Positions 1-10,500 of a DNA stretch of 64,000 nt are shown here, piece by piece. A program made the position numbers and the translations under genes. The stretch covers positions 65,172 to 129,171 of the forward strand of contig NZ_LNYR01000006.1 in NCBI RefSeq assembly GCF_001467955.1. The letters run 5' to 3'. This DNA is from Legionella quateirensis (GTDB lineage Bacteria > Pseudomonadota > Gammaproteobacteria > Legionellales > Legionellaceae). Position 1 is the stretch's first letter. Every line of letters begins with the position of its first letter. The notes below the pieces were generated by a model, which saw only the letters and a program-made list of their open reading frames with translations, was not told the DNA's origin and did no database searches.

Positions 1-44
1 GAATTGCCAACAGACCCTAGAGAAAAGAACTGAATAAATAACAT

Positions 45-1133
45 TTATACCATATTTTGCACTATACGACGAGGATGTCTGCCCAGGTAATCAACCGATT
101 GCATTTCCATCAATCGACTTAAAGTACGCTTAAAAGTGTCTTTCATTTCGCCTTGTACATAAAGTTCGTCAACAGGAACTTCTGCAGAAATAATAATATT
201 GATACCCCTATCATACATGACGTCAATAAAATGTATGAACATTATGGCTTGCAACGTATGATTCACAGTTAAGCAAGGAATACCACTAACAAAAATAGTG
301 TTAAAACGATCGGCCAGTTCAAGATAATCCAGTTGACTTCGAGGTAAATTACAAATCACATCAAAAGAAAACCAAATTGTTTGCGAACTGTATTTAATAT
401 AAGGAATTTCCCTGCTCTGTATGACTATTGACCCGCTGCTCTTGAAATCCTTGGCCAATAATTGAAACTGTTGTTCCATATCCCGCTCAGTTTGGTCGTT
501 TAACGGATACAAATAAGCATCTAACAAAGGCTGATGTCCCATACGATAATCTTTCTTTTCCGGGAGTTTTAATACTTCGCAGTCATTTTTAATGATGTCT
601 ATCGCAGGTAAAAATCGCTCACGATGTACTCCATCCAGATATAAATCATCGGGACGGGTATTAGAAGAAATCACCAGGATAACACCATGTGTATTCAATG
701 CTTGAAACAACTCTGCAAGAATCATCGCGTAGGCGACATCATGGACCAAAAACTCATCAAAACATAATAAACGCGTCGATTTGGCAATCTCTTTGGCAAT
801 TTGACGTAAAGGATCTTTTCGCCCCTGCAATTGCCTTAATTTATAATCTATTTGTTGCATGAAATGGTGAAAATGAAAGCGAGCCTTTTTCTCTTCCTCA
901 ATATGCTGGTAAAACAAATCAACCAAATAAGTTTTTCCAACCCCAACTGGGCCGTAGATATATAATCCCTTAATTGATTTTTTATGCAGCCATTGAAACC
1001 AGGATTGAGAGTATTGAGTTAATTCATCTGCAAGCCTTTGCATATGGACTAAAATCTCTCTTTGATTGAGATCATCCTCTATTTCACCCCGTTGTATGGC
1101 GGCATCGTATTGCTTCATTAAATTCATGGTCAT
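45..1133 (-). CDS. zapE: ZapE/AFG1-type cell division ATPase
   Basis: ZapE is a P-loop ATPase that associates with the Z-ring at constriction; AFG1 is its mitochondrial relative. The 362-residue product has the family's usual length. A Walker A motif (GPVGVGKT) lies near residue 60 and a Walker B (LLCFDEF, followed by HDVADAMIL-like sequence) near 125. The ATG overlaps the stop of the upstream hydrolase gene by four bases (ATGA), so the two are translationally coupled. An in-frame ATG two codons later could also serve as the start. The family call is firm; the cell-division role is taken from homologues. Confidence 0.9.
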   Translation of the reverse strand: MTMNLMKQYDAAIQRGEIEDDLNQREILVHMQRLADELTQYSQSWFQWLHKKSIKGLYIYGPVGVGKTYLVDLFYQHIEEEKKARFHFHHFMQQIDYKLRQLQGRKDPLRQIAKEIAKSTRLLCFDEFLVHDVAYAMILAELFQALNTHGVILVISSNTRPDDLYLDGVHRERFLPAIDIIKNDCEVLKLPEKKDYRMGHQPLLDAYLYPLNDQTERDMEQQFQLLAKDFKSSGSIVIQSREIPYIKYSSQTIWFSFDVICNLPRSQLDYLELADRFNTIFVSGIPCLTVNHTLQAIMFIHFIDVMYDRGINIIISAEVPVDELYVQGEMKDTFKRTLSRLMEMQSVDYLGRHPRRIVQNMV

Positions 1134-1786
1134 TGAACCCTGTCCCGGAGGTAGTCGAGCAGCTTCATTTTAAGATCCATTAATTTTCCGTGAAAAAAAT
1201 GTCCTGTTTCAGGAAATTCAATCACAGGGAGGATGGGATGGGATTCTTTGGCAAAATCAATCACCAAAGTACTGGGAACTACTTCATCAACATCACCCTG
1301 CACAATCAGCCAGGACTCAGGTTGTGGTTCAAACTCTCGATAATCATAATGATGGACTGGAGGGGCGATAGTGATCAAAATACTGAGCCTCGACTGGGCT
1401 GCGGCTCGGTAACAAACATACGATCCAAAAGAAAAACCCGCAAAAATCAACTTTATCTGCGGTTGCTCTTTTCGCCATATTTGGACCAGTTCAAGCATAT
1501 CATTACTCTCGCCAAGGCCATCATTATAAACACCAAGGGACTGACCAACCCCTCTGAAATTAAAACGTAGCGAAGGGATGCCTAATTCTTTAAAAACTCG
1601 TGACATAGTGGTCACTACTTTATTATTCATAGTCCCCCCCTGCAAAGAATGAGGGTGTCCTAAAAATGCAACATAATGAGAATTAATAGTCTCAGGGACT
1701 GTTAATACTGCTTCAATTTGTCCCGCCAATCCTTCAAGGAGTAAAGAATGCTCACCGGGAGTATTTAATTTATCAATGAATTGCAT
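1130..1786 (-). CDS. Alpha/beta hydrolase, COG2945-like
   Basis: This is a small 218-residue alpha/beta hydrolase. The oxyanion region HPHSLQGG lies near residue 44, the nucleophile elbow GFSFGS near 117, an Asp-containing strand (QGDVDEVVPS) near 163, and the C-terminal catalytic His in ETGHFFHGK near 195. This is a complete Ser-Asp-His set. There is no signal peptide, so the protein is cytosolic. It is the first gene of a two-gene unit with zapE and is transcribed away from emrA. The substrate is unknown; close relatives are annotated only as hydrolases. Confidence 0.8.
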   Translation of the reverse strand: MQFIDKLNTPGEHSLLLEGLAGQIEAVLTVPETINSHYVAFLGHPHSLQGGTMNNKVVTTMSRVFKELGIPSLRFNFRGVGQSLGVYNDGLGESNDMLELVQIWRKEQPQIKLIFAGFSFGSYVCYRAAAQSRLSILITIAPPVHHYDYREFEPQPESWLIVQGDVDEVVPSTLVIDFAKESHPILPVIEFPETGHFFHGKLMDLKMKLLDYLRDRVQ

Positions 1787-1901
1787 AAAAAACCTGTTAT
1801 TATAAAATCCATAAATGATACCTCAGATTCAAAATAGATTTAACTGTTGATTACTGTGAGTCAGGAATATAGAACTAGCGCGGAATTAAGGATCACGACC
1901 A

Positions 1902-2990
1902 ATGAATGAACTGCAAGACACTCAAAAAGAAGACTCAGCCCTGCCAGCAATAAGAGAGCCAGTTGAACACGCTCATTCAAAACGATTCATTCTTTTAGTA
2001 TTAATACCTTCGTTATTTTTACTCATTGCCGTTATTTTATATTTCATGAGCGGACGCTATGTCGAAACAGAAAATGCGTATGTCAAAGCCGATAAGATTC
2101 CAATTAGCGCACAAGTATCTGGAGTGGTTAAAGAGACGTTAACTCATGAGAACCAACATGTAGTTAAAGATCAATTGCTCTATCGTCTGGATCCTGCATC
2201 TTATAAAGTTGCATTAGCCAGGGCAGAGTCCCGGTTAGCCCAGGTTCGAATAGATATTCTCGCTCTAAAAGCAGGCTATCATGCAAAACAGGCGGAGATT
2301 GCTTTAGCACGAACCAAATATAATTTTTCATTACGCAATAAAAGACGTCAATCAGATCTTGCCGCAAAACATTTCACTTCAGCGTCAAGCCTTGATGAAG
2401 CGAAAGAAGGCGCTGAAATCGCGGCGCAACAAGTCATAACCGTGGAACATGATCTGGAACGACTGGCTGAGTCACTTGCAGGCAGTGTCAATGAACCGGT
2501 TGAAAAACATCCAACATTCCTGATGGCGAAAGCGGAACTGGATCAAGCAAAACTGGATCTCTTGCATACAGAAATTCGGGCTCCGATGTCTGGTACCATC
2601 AACTCCCCACCTAAACCGGGTCAATTCGTTGCTGCTGGCGCGATTACAATGACGCTGGTCACCAATGACCGTCCATGGATCGAAGCAAACTTCACGGAAA
2701 AGGAACTCACGAACATCCACCCAGGACAATCCGTTACAGCAACCATAGACATCTATCCCAAGATAAAATGGAAAGGAATCGTTGAGAGCATAAGTCCTGC
2801 CACTGGTTCCGAATTTTCAATTATTCCTGCTCAGAATGCTACAGGAAACTGGGTTAAGGTGGCGCAAAGAATCGCTGTTCGTATTAAATTAATTGCAGCA
2901 CCAGAAAGCCCACAACTCCGTTCTGGTTTGAGTTCATGGGTGAAAATTGATACCCAGGACAACTCGCATTCAATGAAAAAATCAGCCTGA
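1902..2990 (+). CDS. emrA: EmrA-type membrane fusion protein (HlyD family)
   Basis: This is the periplasmic adaptor of a tripartite multidrug efflux pump. A short cytosolic N-terminus leads into one transmembrane helix at about residues 28-48. The biotinyl-lipoyl half-motifs follow (VETENAYVKADKIPIS near 55), then a coiled-coil hairpin with many Ala, Glu and Arg residues (about 100-190). The second lipoyl half (IRAPMSGTINSP) lies near 228 and the beta-barrel after 250. At 362 residues it is normal length. It lies 10 bases upstream of emrB, so the two are one operon. Export partner choice (TolC-like) is inferred from the family. The symbol is by family; drug specificity is unknown. Confidence 0.88.
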   Translation: MNELQDTQKEDSALPAIREPVEHAHSKRFILLVLIPSLFLLIAVILYFMSGRYVETENAYVKADKIPISAQVSGVVKETLTHENQHVVKDQLLYRLDPASYKVALARAESRLAQVRIDILALKAGYHAKQAEIALARTKYNFSLRNKRRQSDLAAKHFTSASSLDEAKEGAEIAAQQVITVEHDLERLAESLAGSVNEPVEKHPTFLMAKAELDQAKLDLLHTEIRAPMSGTINSPPKPGQFVAAGAITMTLVTNDRPWIEANFTEKELTNIHPGQSVTATIDIYPKIKWKGIVESISPATGSEFSIIPAQNATGNWVKVAQRIAVRIKLIAAPESPQLRSGLSSWVKIDTQDNSHSMKKSA

Positions 2991-3000
2991 GTAAATAATT

Positions 3001-4560
3001 ATGTCCCATATTTTAAAGACATATCAATCACATACTCCGTCACGAAGAGTGTTTATTACCTTGTTCGTCATGCTTGCTACTATTATGCAGGCATTGGATA
3101 CAACCATAGCGAATGTTGCCTTACCTCATATGCAAGGAGGTATGGGCGCTACTCAAGAACAAATTTCCTGGGTGCTTACTTCCTATATTGTAGCGGCTGC
3201 TATTTTTATGCCTCTGACTGGATTTTTAAGCAATAAATTTGGTCGTAAACGAATTTTTATCTGGGCAGTAGTAGGATTTACAATTGCGTCCATGCTTTGC
3301 GGAGCAGCTCAGAGCTTGACCCAAATTGTGTTATTTCGATTGCTCCAGGGCGCTTTTGGTGCCAGCCTGGTTCCTATGTCACAATCGGTATTATTAGATA
3401 CCTACCCTCCGGAGCAACACGGCGCTGCCATGGCCATCTGGGGTATGGGGGTCATGATAGGTCCCATACTGGGTCCATCTTTGGGTGGATGGCTCACTGA
3501 ATATTATAACTGGCGCTGGGTATTCTATATTAATCTGCCAATAGGTTTGCTGGCATGGCTGGGATTGGCTACCTTTCTTCAAGAAAATAAATTAATCCGT
3601 GGTACTCATTTTGATTTGATGGGATTTACTTTTTTAGCTATAGCAATTGGTTCATTACAGTTATTCCTGGACAGGGGGCAATCACTGGATTGGTTAAACA
3701 GTAATGAAATCATAATTGAAGGTATTTTATCCACACTATGCCTCTACTTGTTCATTACGCACATTTTAACATCTAAGAATCCTTTTCTTGATCCAGGAAT
3801 GTTCAAAGATCGTAATTTCAGTGTTGGGCTCATCTTCATTTTTATAATTGGCATTATTCTACTCGCGACAATGGCATTACTTCCGCCCTTTTTACAAAGC
3901 TTGATGGGTTATCCCATCATCGATATAGGAATGGTCATGGCACCAAGGGGAATAGGAACCATGGTCGCCATGATGATAGTAGGGAAATTATCTGGCAAAG
4001 TGGACTCTCGATATCAAATCTTTGTTGGCCTGATATTAACCAGCTATTCATTATGGCTAATGACTTTATTCACTACAGACATAACCGCCGGCACTATTGT
4101 TTATACGGGTGTAATACAAGGATTTGGACTGGGATTTATTTTTGTTCCTTTATCAACACTTGCCTTTGCGACTTTGCCTGAACAATACCGCAATGATGGA
4201 ACGCCATTATTCAGTTTACTTAGAAATATAGGCAGCAGTATTGGAATTTCAATCGTAATGACTAAATTAGCTCAAAATATTCAAGCCAATCATGCGGCAT
4301 TTGCCAATTTTATTACCCCCTTCAATCAAAGCTTAAAACACGCAGGGGAATTAGGAGCAATGAATATAAAGACGGTTCAGGGATTAGCCTCACTCAATGC
4401 TGAGGTAACACGTCAGGCCGCTACTTTGGCTTATTTGCAAGATTTTCGCTTTATGATGTGGTTGGTACTCTGTGCGCTGCCTTTACTTTTTTTATTGAAG
4501 CCAGTTATTAATAAAACGAAGGATGACCTCTCAGGCAAAATGCCTGAATTTGAAATGTGA
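3001..4560 (+). CDS. emrB: EmrB/QacA-type MFS drug exporter (DHA2, 14 TM)
   Basis: This is a proton-driven inner-membrane drug antiporter of the DHA2 branch of the major facilitator superfamily. The 519-residue product opens with the DHA2 hallmark ALDTTIANVALPHM near residue 31. It has an MFS motif A (LSNKFGRKR) near 78 and a motif C-like segment (MGVMIGPILGPSLGGWL) near 149, with 14 predicted hydrophobic segments. It pairs with the adaptor gene just upstream. Its stop lies only 7 bases from the end of the convergent giant gene. Its last 90 codons are duplicated at 11335-11604, next to the second giant gene. Confidence 0.92.
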   Translation: MSHILKTYQSHTPSRRVFITLFVMLATIMQALDTTIANVALPHMQGGMGATQEQISWVLTSYIVAAAIFMPLTGFLSNKFGRKRIFIWAVVGFTIASMLCGAAQSLTQIVLFRLLQGAFGASLVPMSQSVLLDTYPPEQHGAAMAIWGMGVMIGPILGPSLGGWLTEYYNWRWVFYINLPIGLLAWLGLATFLQENKLIRGTHFDLMGFTFLAIAIGSLQLFLDRGQSLDWLNSNEIIIEGILSTLCLYLFITHILTSKNPFLDPGMFKDRNFSVGLIFIFIIGIILLATMALLPPFLQSLMGYPIIDIGMVMAPRGIGTMVAMMIVGKLSGKVDSRYQIFVGLILTSYSLWLMTLFTTDITAGTIVYTGVIQGFGLGFIFVPLSTLAFATLPEQYRNDGTPLFSLLRNIGSSIGISIVMTKLAQNIQANHAAFANFITPFNQSLKHAGELGAMNIKTVQGLASLNAEVTRQAATLAYLQDFRFMMWLVLCALPLLFLLKPVINKTKDDLSGKMPEFEM

Positions 4561-4567
4561 CATGCAT

Positions 4568-7500
4568 TTAAAATCCCCTCATCCTTTTTGTTAGAAGTTC
4601 ACTATGCCCAAATCCTCTCTCAGAACGTTTCGATGGGTTATAAAAACAGGGGCTTGAACTGGAAGAAAAATGTGTGCTGACGCTTGATGAGTGTTTTCTA
4701 CCCACTACAGTCCGTGCCTGTTTCGTTTCATTTGCAACCCGCTCAATGCAGTTATCAACTCGTTCACGCTTTTTAACATTTTTATTTCTAGAACATTGCC
4801 CGAGATGTAACAAATCTCTGAATGTTGGCCCAGGAGAAAGATGTTCTTTTTCAGCTCTTTGTCTGTTGTTTATAAACGCTGCAATCATATCGCGAGCAAT
4901 GATCTCTTGCACTCCCTCCTTCATTAAAATATCCAGCATTTCAGATTTGGAATAAAGCGGCAATTGTTCAGTGATAATTCTCCGGGATAAAGCATTACTC
5001 GGAGCACGTCGCCCGGACAGGGTAACAGGATTTTGCGTTCCAATAATCAGAAAACCTGGGATATTGGGTTTATTGCCTTGTGGTGTTTTACCCATAAGAA
5101 GACTGTTAAGCAACTTCTCCATCATAGGCGAACTATTGATCTCATCAATTACAACAACAGCTCCTTCGTGAAACGCCTTAAGCAAGAGCGCCTCTTTGTC
5201 AGTATAAGACATGCTAACCGGGATTAGGTACATAGGTTTATCGCCGGGTTTCGGTACTGAATTTATGGACATCGGTTTAAACCCACGTGCGAGTAACGTT
5301 TGTTTAATTTGTTCGGATTTCCCAATACCAGGCTCACCCTCAAAGGTTAAACCACCCAAACCACCATACCGTTGTGTGTCATTTACGGCAAAGGTTTGAC
5401 GCCATTCTCTTAAATCTAAAAGATCGTCCAGAAGCTGCTGACTGTCCATCCGAGATTGAGTGAGAAGGAATTCTGTATGATCATCAGATACCGTGGTCGG
5501 AAGTGGGTATTGTGGTTTAAACCGCTCAATAAACAGTGCCTTTTTTGATTTTGGAACCAGATTAATCGCTATTTTGAATGCATAATGTGCGGCAACATCC
5601 AAGCGATCAACCGAGGGATTTTTTTGACAATAACTGTTTGTCAAAAGAGCCATCATCTCTAATTCCCGGGGAGTAATTAACACGTCTGTGGTTGAGCAGC
5701 TCACCATAAATCGATAAACATCAAGAAAAACTGAAGACAATTGAGGCACGTCGTCATCCAGGCATTGCTGTACAAAAGCTGGCTTTAAAATCTTTTCATA
5801 TAAAACGGCAGTGGGCAAAAGTTCAAACTCCACCGCATTTCCATGGCGCTCAAAAAGTGTTGCCAGTCGTCGCTCATCACCATAACTCACTGGGTTTCCA
5901 GCAAAAATGACTTTATGTTCTGCACTTAAGGGATAGTACTGACCATCATAAAAAATACTGGGAGGATTATTAAATAAGCCTTCAAATACAGACCAATTAC
6001 CACAACTTAAGGTAGCTTCATCCAGAAAAAGATATTTTCGACCTGGGCTGGTATCCAATGCCCAAGCTTTTATTTTGTCTATCCCCTGATGCAGTTGCTC
6101 TCCATCTTGCACCAACTCTTTGGTAACCAATGTAGTTTTTCCTACCCCAGACAATCCCGAAAGAAAAACATAAGGAGCTACATTCAGCATTCTTCGTACT
6201 AAAGAGAGTCGCGCTGATGTAAATTCGTCTGCTTCTTGCTTTGCTGTTAGAGGATTGAACGAAGCCAGAGGCGTTATCTCTGCAGTATGACAAGACATGC
6301 CTGACCATGCCGCATCACGTTTAGAACATTCAGGAAATGCCTGCAAATAAGTTGATCTGGCTTTTAATTTACTGAGTGACTCAGAAGCGATAAACGGCTC
6401 CAGTTCATGAGGAAATTCACCAAGACACGTTCTTTTATCTTGCTCACAGACCTCATGCACTTTATTGGTAACATAGTGAAAACTGTCTGAATCTTCTGTT
6501 ATCAATATTAATGTTCCAGGTTCTACTCCAGTGTTCATCCGCTGCACTAATAATGAAGCTAATTGATCTTCCAACTCTTTGGAAAAATGTCCCTTCAGGA
6601 CAACATTCTTGCCTGCGGCTAAAGCAGCAAGTAACCAGGATGATCTTTGATGAAATTTAAACTGAAGCAATTCTTTATTCAATTGACCATCAATACGTCT
6701 CAATAAATCAGAAGCATCTAATTCTGAAACATCAATAACGTGCCAATCCGATTGAGATGTAGCCAGCATAGATATCGTCGCGTCACTATCCGTTGTTTTT
6801 ATCACTTCAGTTTTGCAAAGACCCGTTGGATGCCAATTGGTCTGCTCCAAACGATTATCTAGTGCATTGAATTCAAAGGAATCAGGAAATGAAACTCCAG
6901 GGGCAGGATTGACTCTTAATCTAACCTGATACTTCTGGCATTCAGTTAAAATCCTGGCCCAGTCATCTAATGAAATGGAACGAGTGAATGAAACATCCAA
7001 GGTACTGTTTTGCGCCTGTTCTATCAAACCAGGCTCTTTTCTTAGACTGTGATCGCTCTCTTCATAGCGATAATTATGAAAATAATCGGCTATACGATGT
7101 GGATTCAGAACATGGGGATGATCTTTTGAGTTCATACAATCATCGGATAAATTCTGAACCTGCAGCCATTCCTTTAACTCATTCAATGCATATCCCGTTT
7201 TTTTATTCAGTTGGATAGTGCTTGGTACAGGAATAGAGCTACCGGGAAAATATTGAGTTCCAGGATAACAGGCTTCAGTCCAAAACAGATTAAAATCCTC
7301 ATCATCCCAGGGACCATTTTCAATGGTAATGAGTGTTCCTTGCAGTTTGGACAAGGCACCTTCCCGAAACGTCAAATTAGTTCCATCCAATTCCCAACGG
7401 CCTAACAACCGTTCTTTCCAATCACTGGCATTAAATAAATTGATCACAACACCTTGAGCTGCTTCCTCCTCCGAATCAATAGGTAAAGGAGGTACCGATT

Positions 7501-10500
7501 TTATTAATTTTTTTGCGGAAATTGGGCATTGTTCTTTCTTGTTAAACCTGGAATAAAAATCATCGCCCTGATAGCAATCCGGTTTACTGGTATTGTACAA
7601 ACCGATAATCTGGACGTTTTCAGGTACTGGTGTTCCGTCTGCAAAACCTTTCTCATCAAGAAGCGCATTAAACCTGACGATATCTTCAGCAGAAAATTGC
7701 TCATAATTGACAAGGAGTACCGGTGATTGATCACCATGATCAGCGGTTAAAAAATCATGAAGTGGACCACCCGGCCCTTTTCTTAAAATGCCATGATTAT
7801 TGTGATCACGTTGAATAAATGATGCGGAACAGATCAAATCGTCAGGGGAATGAATGTAATAGACTGGTCTATTAGTGAAGTAGCATTGTCTTTTTAACGC
7901 AAGACGTAGTGCTTGCACTGATGTTGTAGAATCAAGCTCAATCAAATGCTTTTTATAACCCTCAGGATGTAACACATATTGACAATACTCATCCAAAGTA
8001 TCAAATGAGTTTGAGGGTTTATGCCAGGTTTTCAATACCTTCTCAAAATAATTTATATCCGAACTATTTCTTAGAGTGTCTATTAGTGCTGTGGTCAGTT
8101 CTGAGGGTAACGCCGGCGCCGAACAACTCAATATATCAAATGAAGAAGACGGCGTTTTAGAGCCTGTTCTGATGAGTTCAACGATACATTTCTTCTTTTG
8201 TTCCGGAGTAAGGAGTTGAATACTTTTTTTCAAAGTGCTGGAGCAAGACCCAGGGTTTAATCGATACAATTGCTCCAGTAATTTACAGGTAAACTGCCGC
8301 GTGTGAGGGCTACTAATACCACTAAACCATGCAGGAACGCCCTTCAAATCTTTTAATAACACGCCTTCTAGCGCCTGAGCACTGAATTGATATTCCATGG
8401 GGAGGAGTCCTGCCAATGCGTTCGAATTCACATCATGGATTAAATGGAACAGCCCCCCAAGTTGAATGAACTGATCAGGATTATAAATCTCGGGGACTAT
8501 TGATTCATCTTCCATTTCAATACTAACCAGTCTACCCAGAGCAGTATGAATAAGGTGGCATAGCTCTGTGGTTGAAACGGTCTTAACCCCGTCTTTATAA
8601 TTAGGATCATAAACCAGCCACTGATCATCAGCGATTAAGCGGATACAGATCGCATGCCAGAAATTGGACAAAATGCATCCTTGTTGTAGCTTGATTTTCC
8701 GGGGATTCAAGATCGTATTGCTCTCTGTTCTGGTTTGAATGGATTCTTCTGAAGAATCAGGAGTAAGTATAGACCCTATCCAATCATCGACGTCATCATC
8801 ATGAATCTTGAGCTGACCGGCAGAGGTACTATTTAATATTGAATTGATGGAAAGAAAATGCTCCAGATTATCTCCAATATATTGAACATTCCTCTTTTGG
8901 TTAAACTGGTACTGCTTGATAACCTTCCAAAGCATCTTAAAATCATTTTTTAATTCCTCATTAACCGTAGTTAACTGGCCATCCCATGCATTCATTCTGT
9001 GAATAAACTGATTCCACTCCTCGGTGGTGCATTTTTTAAACAACTGACTTAAAGCATAACAAATACCATCCTGGAGTTTGGGTATGTACTGTGTCTTGAT
9101 TTGATTTAAACTAAAGTATTGAGAGAGTTTTTCAATAATCATATTTTGATCTATTGATACACTTCTGCCTTTAAATTGAAATTTAAAATCTTCTGGTGTC
9201 GGTTCAAAGTCCCTATAGTCGGCAAGATTATGTTCCTGATGCTCAGCATCATCACTACAAAGCTGATAATCCTCATCTTCCTGTTCTTCATCACCATCAT
9301 CCCAGTGCCAGCATACATTAAGATGAGGTAATTCAACGGATAATTTGTTCCATTCTCGGGCAGAAATATTGTTGCAATTAATCAGATTCAGGGTTTCGAG
9401 ATTTGGTGCAGTATTTATCACATCCATTACTGTGTTTTCATCAATAAACGCAAAGTGATCGCTCAAATCAATCACTTTAACCTTCTTGCATGAAGCAACA
9501 TCAAATATCAGATCGTTGATACCAGTATATGAATTATTGATAAATTGAAGTCTTTTAAGATTAGGAAAACATTGAAGTAACTTCGTTAAGTCCTCTTCTT
9601 CTTCAAATTCTGAAACAGTAATAATTAACTCCTCGACTTGCTCCATTCGACATACATTCTGCTCTGGAAGATTGTCAAACGTAAAACTCATCAGATGAAG
9701 ACACTTAAGATTTGTTAATTTATTACTCAATAAATTAAATACATCATCATCCCAGGTTAAAGATAATAAACAAAGAGACTCAAGCCGACTCAATACATCC
9801 TTATTAATTTCATTCAAATCGATAAAACTCTCCCTATCCTCAAATATAGTACCTCCGAGGGTCAGTCTTTTTAAATTAGGAGCTCTCGACAATAACAAAT
9901 TTAATGATTTGGTGGTTAAATAAGATTCAGTTAAGTTAATTTCTCTCAAGTGTACACATTGAGGTGGTTCTAATAACATCGACTCTTCAATCAAGTCATC
10001 ATCGTTCACTATGCTGTTCGCCAGAGAAAGAAATTGTATGGACTGTGCTTGCTCATTCAACAATTGAAGCAATTGTTTGAAATGAAGATTTGAAAAATTT
10101 AATTTCAAGAACATCAATTGAAGCACGTGTGTATTAAGCTTTGATGATGCATCGAACCTACGGATTGAAAGTTCTTTAAGATTGGGAACGAATACGAATA
10201 AATCAGCTAAGTTTTCAATCAAGGAACTATCACAATCTAAATAGGTCAGATTCATCAAACTGGATTCATCAGGTTTAAACCTGTCGTTGGCTGCAGGATA
10301 AATAAGTTCTTGTAAACATGATCCATTCGATAATAATTCCAGCCACTGCTCTTTAGAAGATTTTGTGGAAGGTTCGCTCATTTTTCTTATTCTTTGTATA
10401 GAATTGATGGTAGGAAACGAGTTCTTAAATGCCCCAAATCTCTTAATGGATTCATCGGACAATTCATCCTGAATAAGCAGTTGTAAGGGTGGATTTAATT

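Noticed and set aside
1190-1570. 126-codon plus-strand ORF
   Set aside because: It runs opposite the alpha/beta hydrolase with a complete triad; shadow frame.
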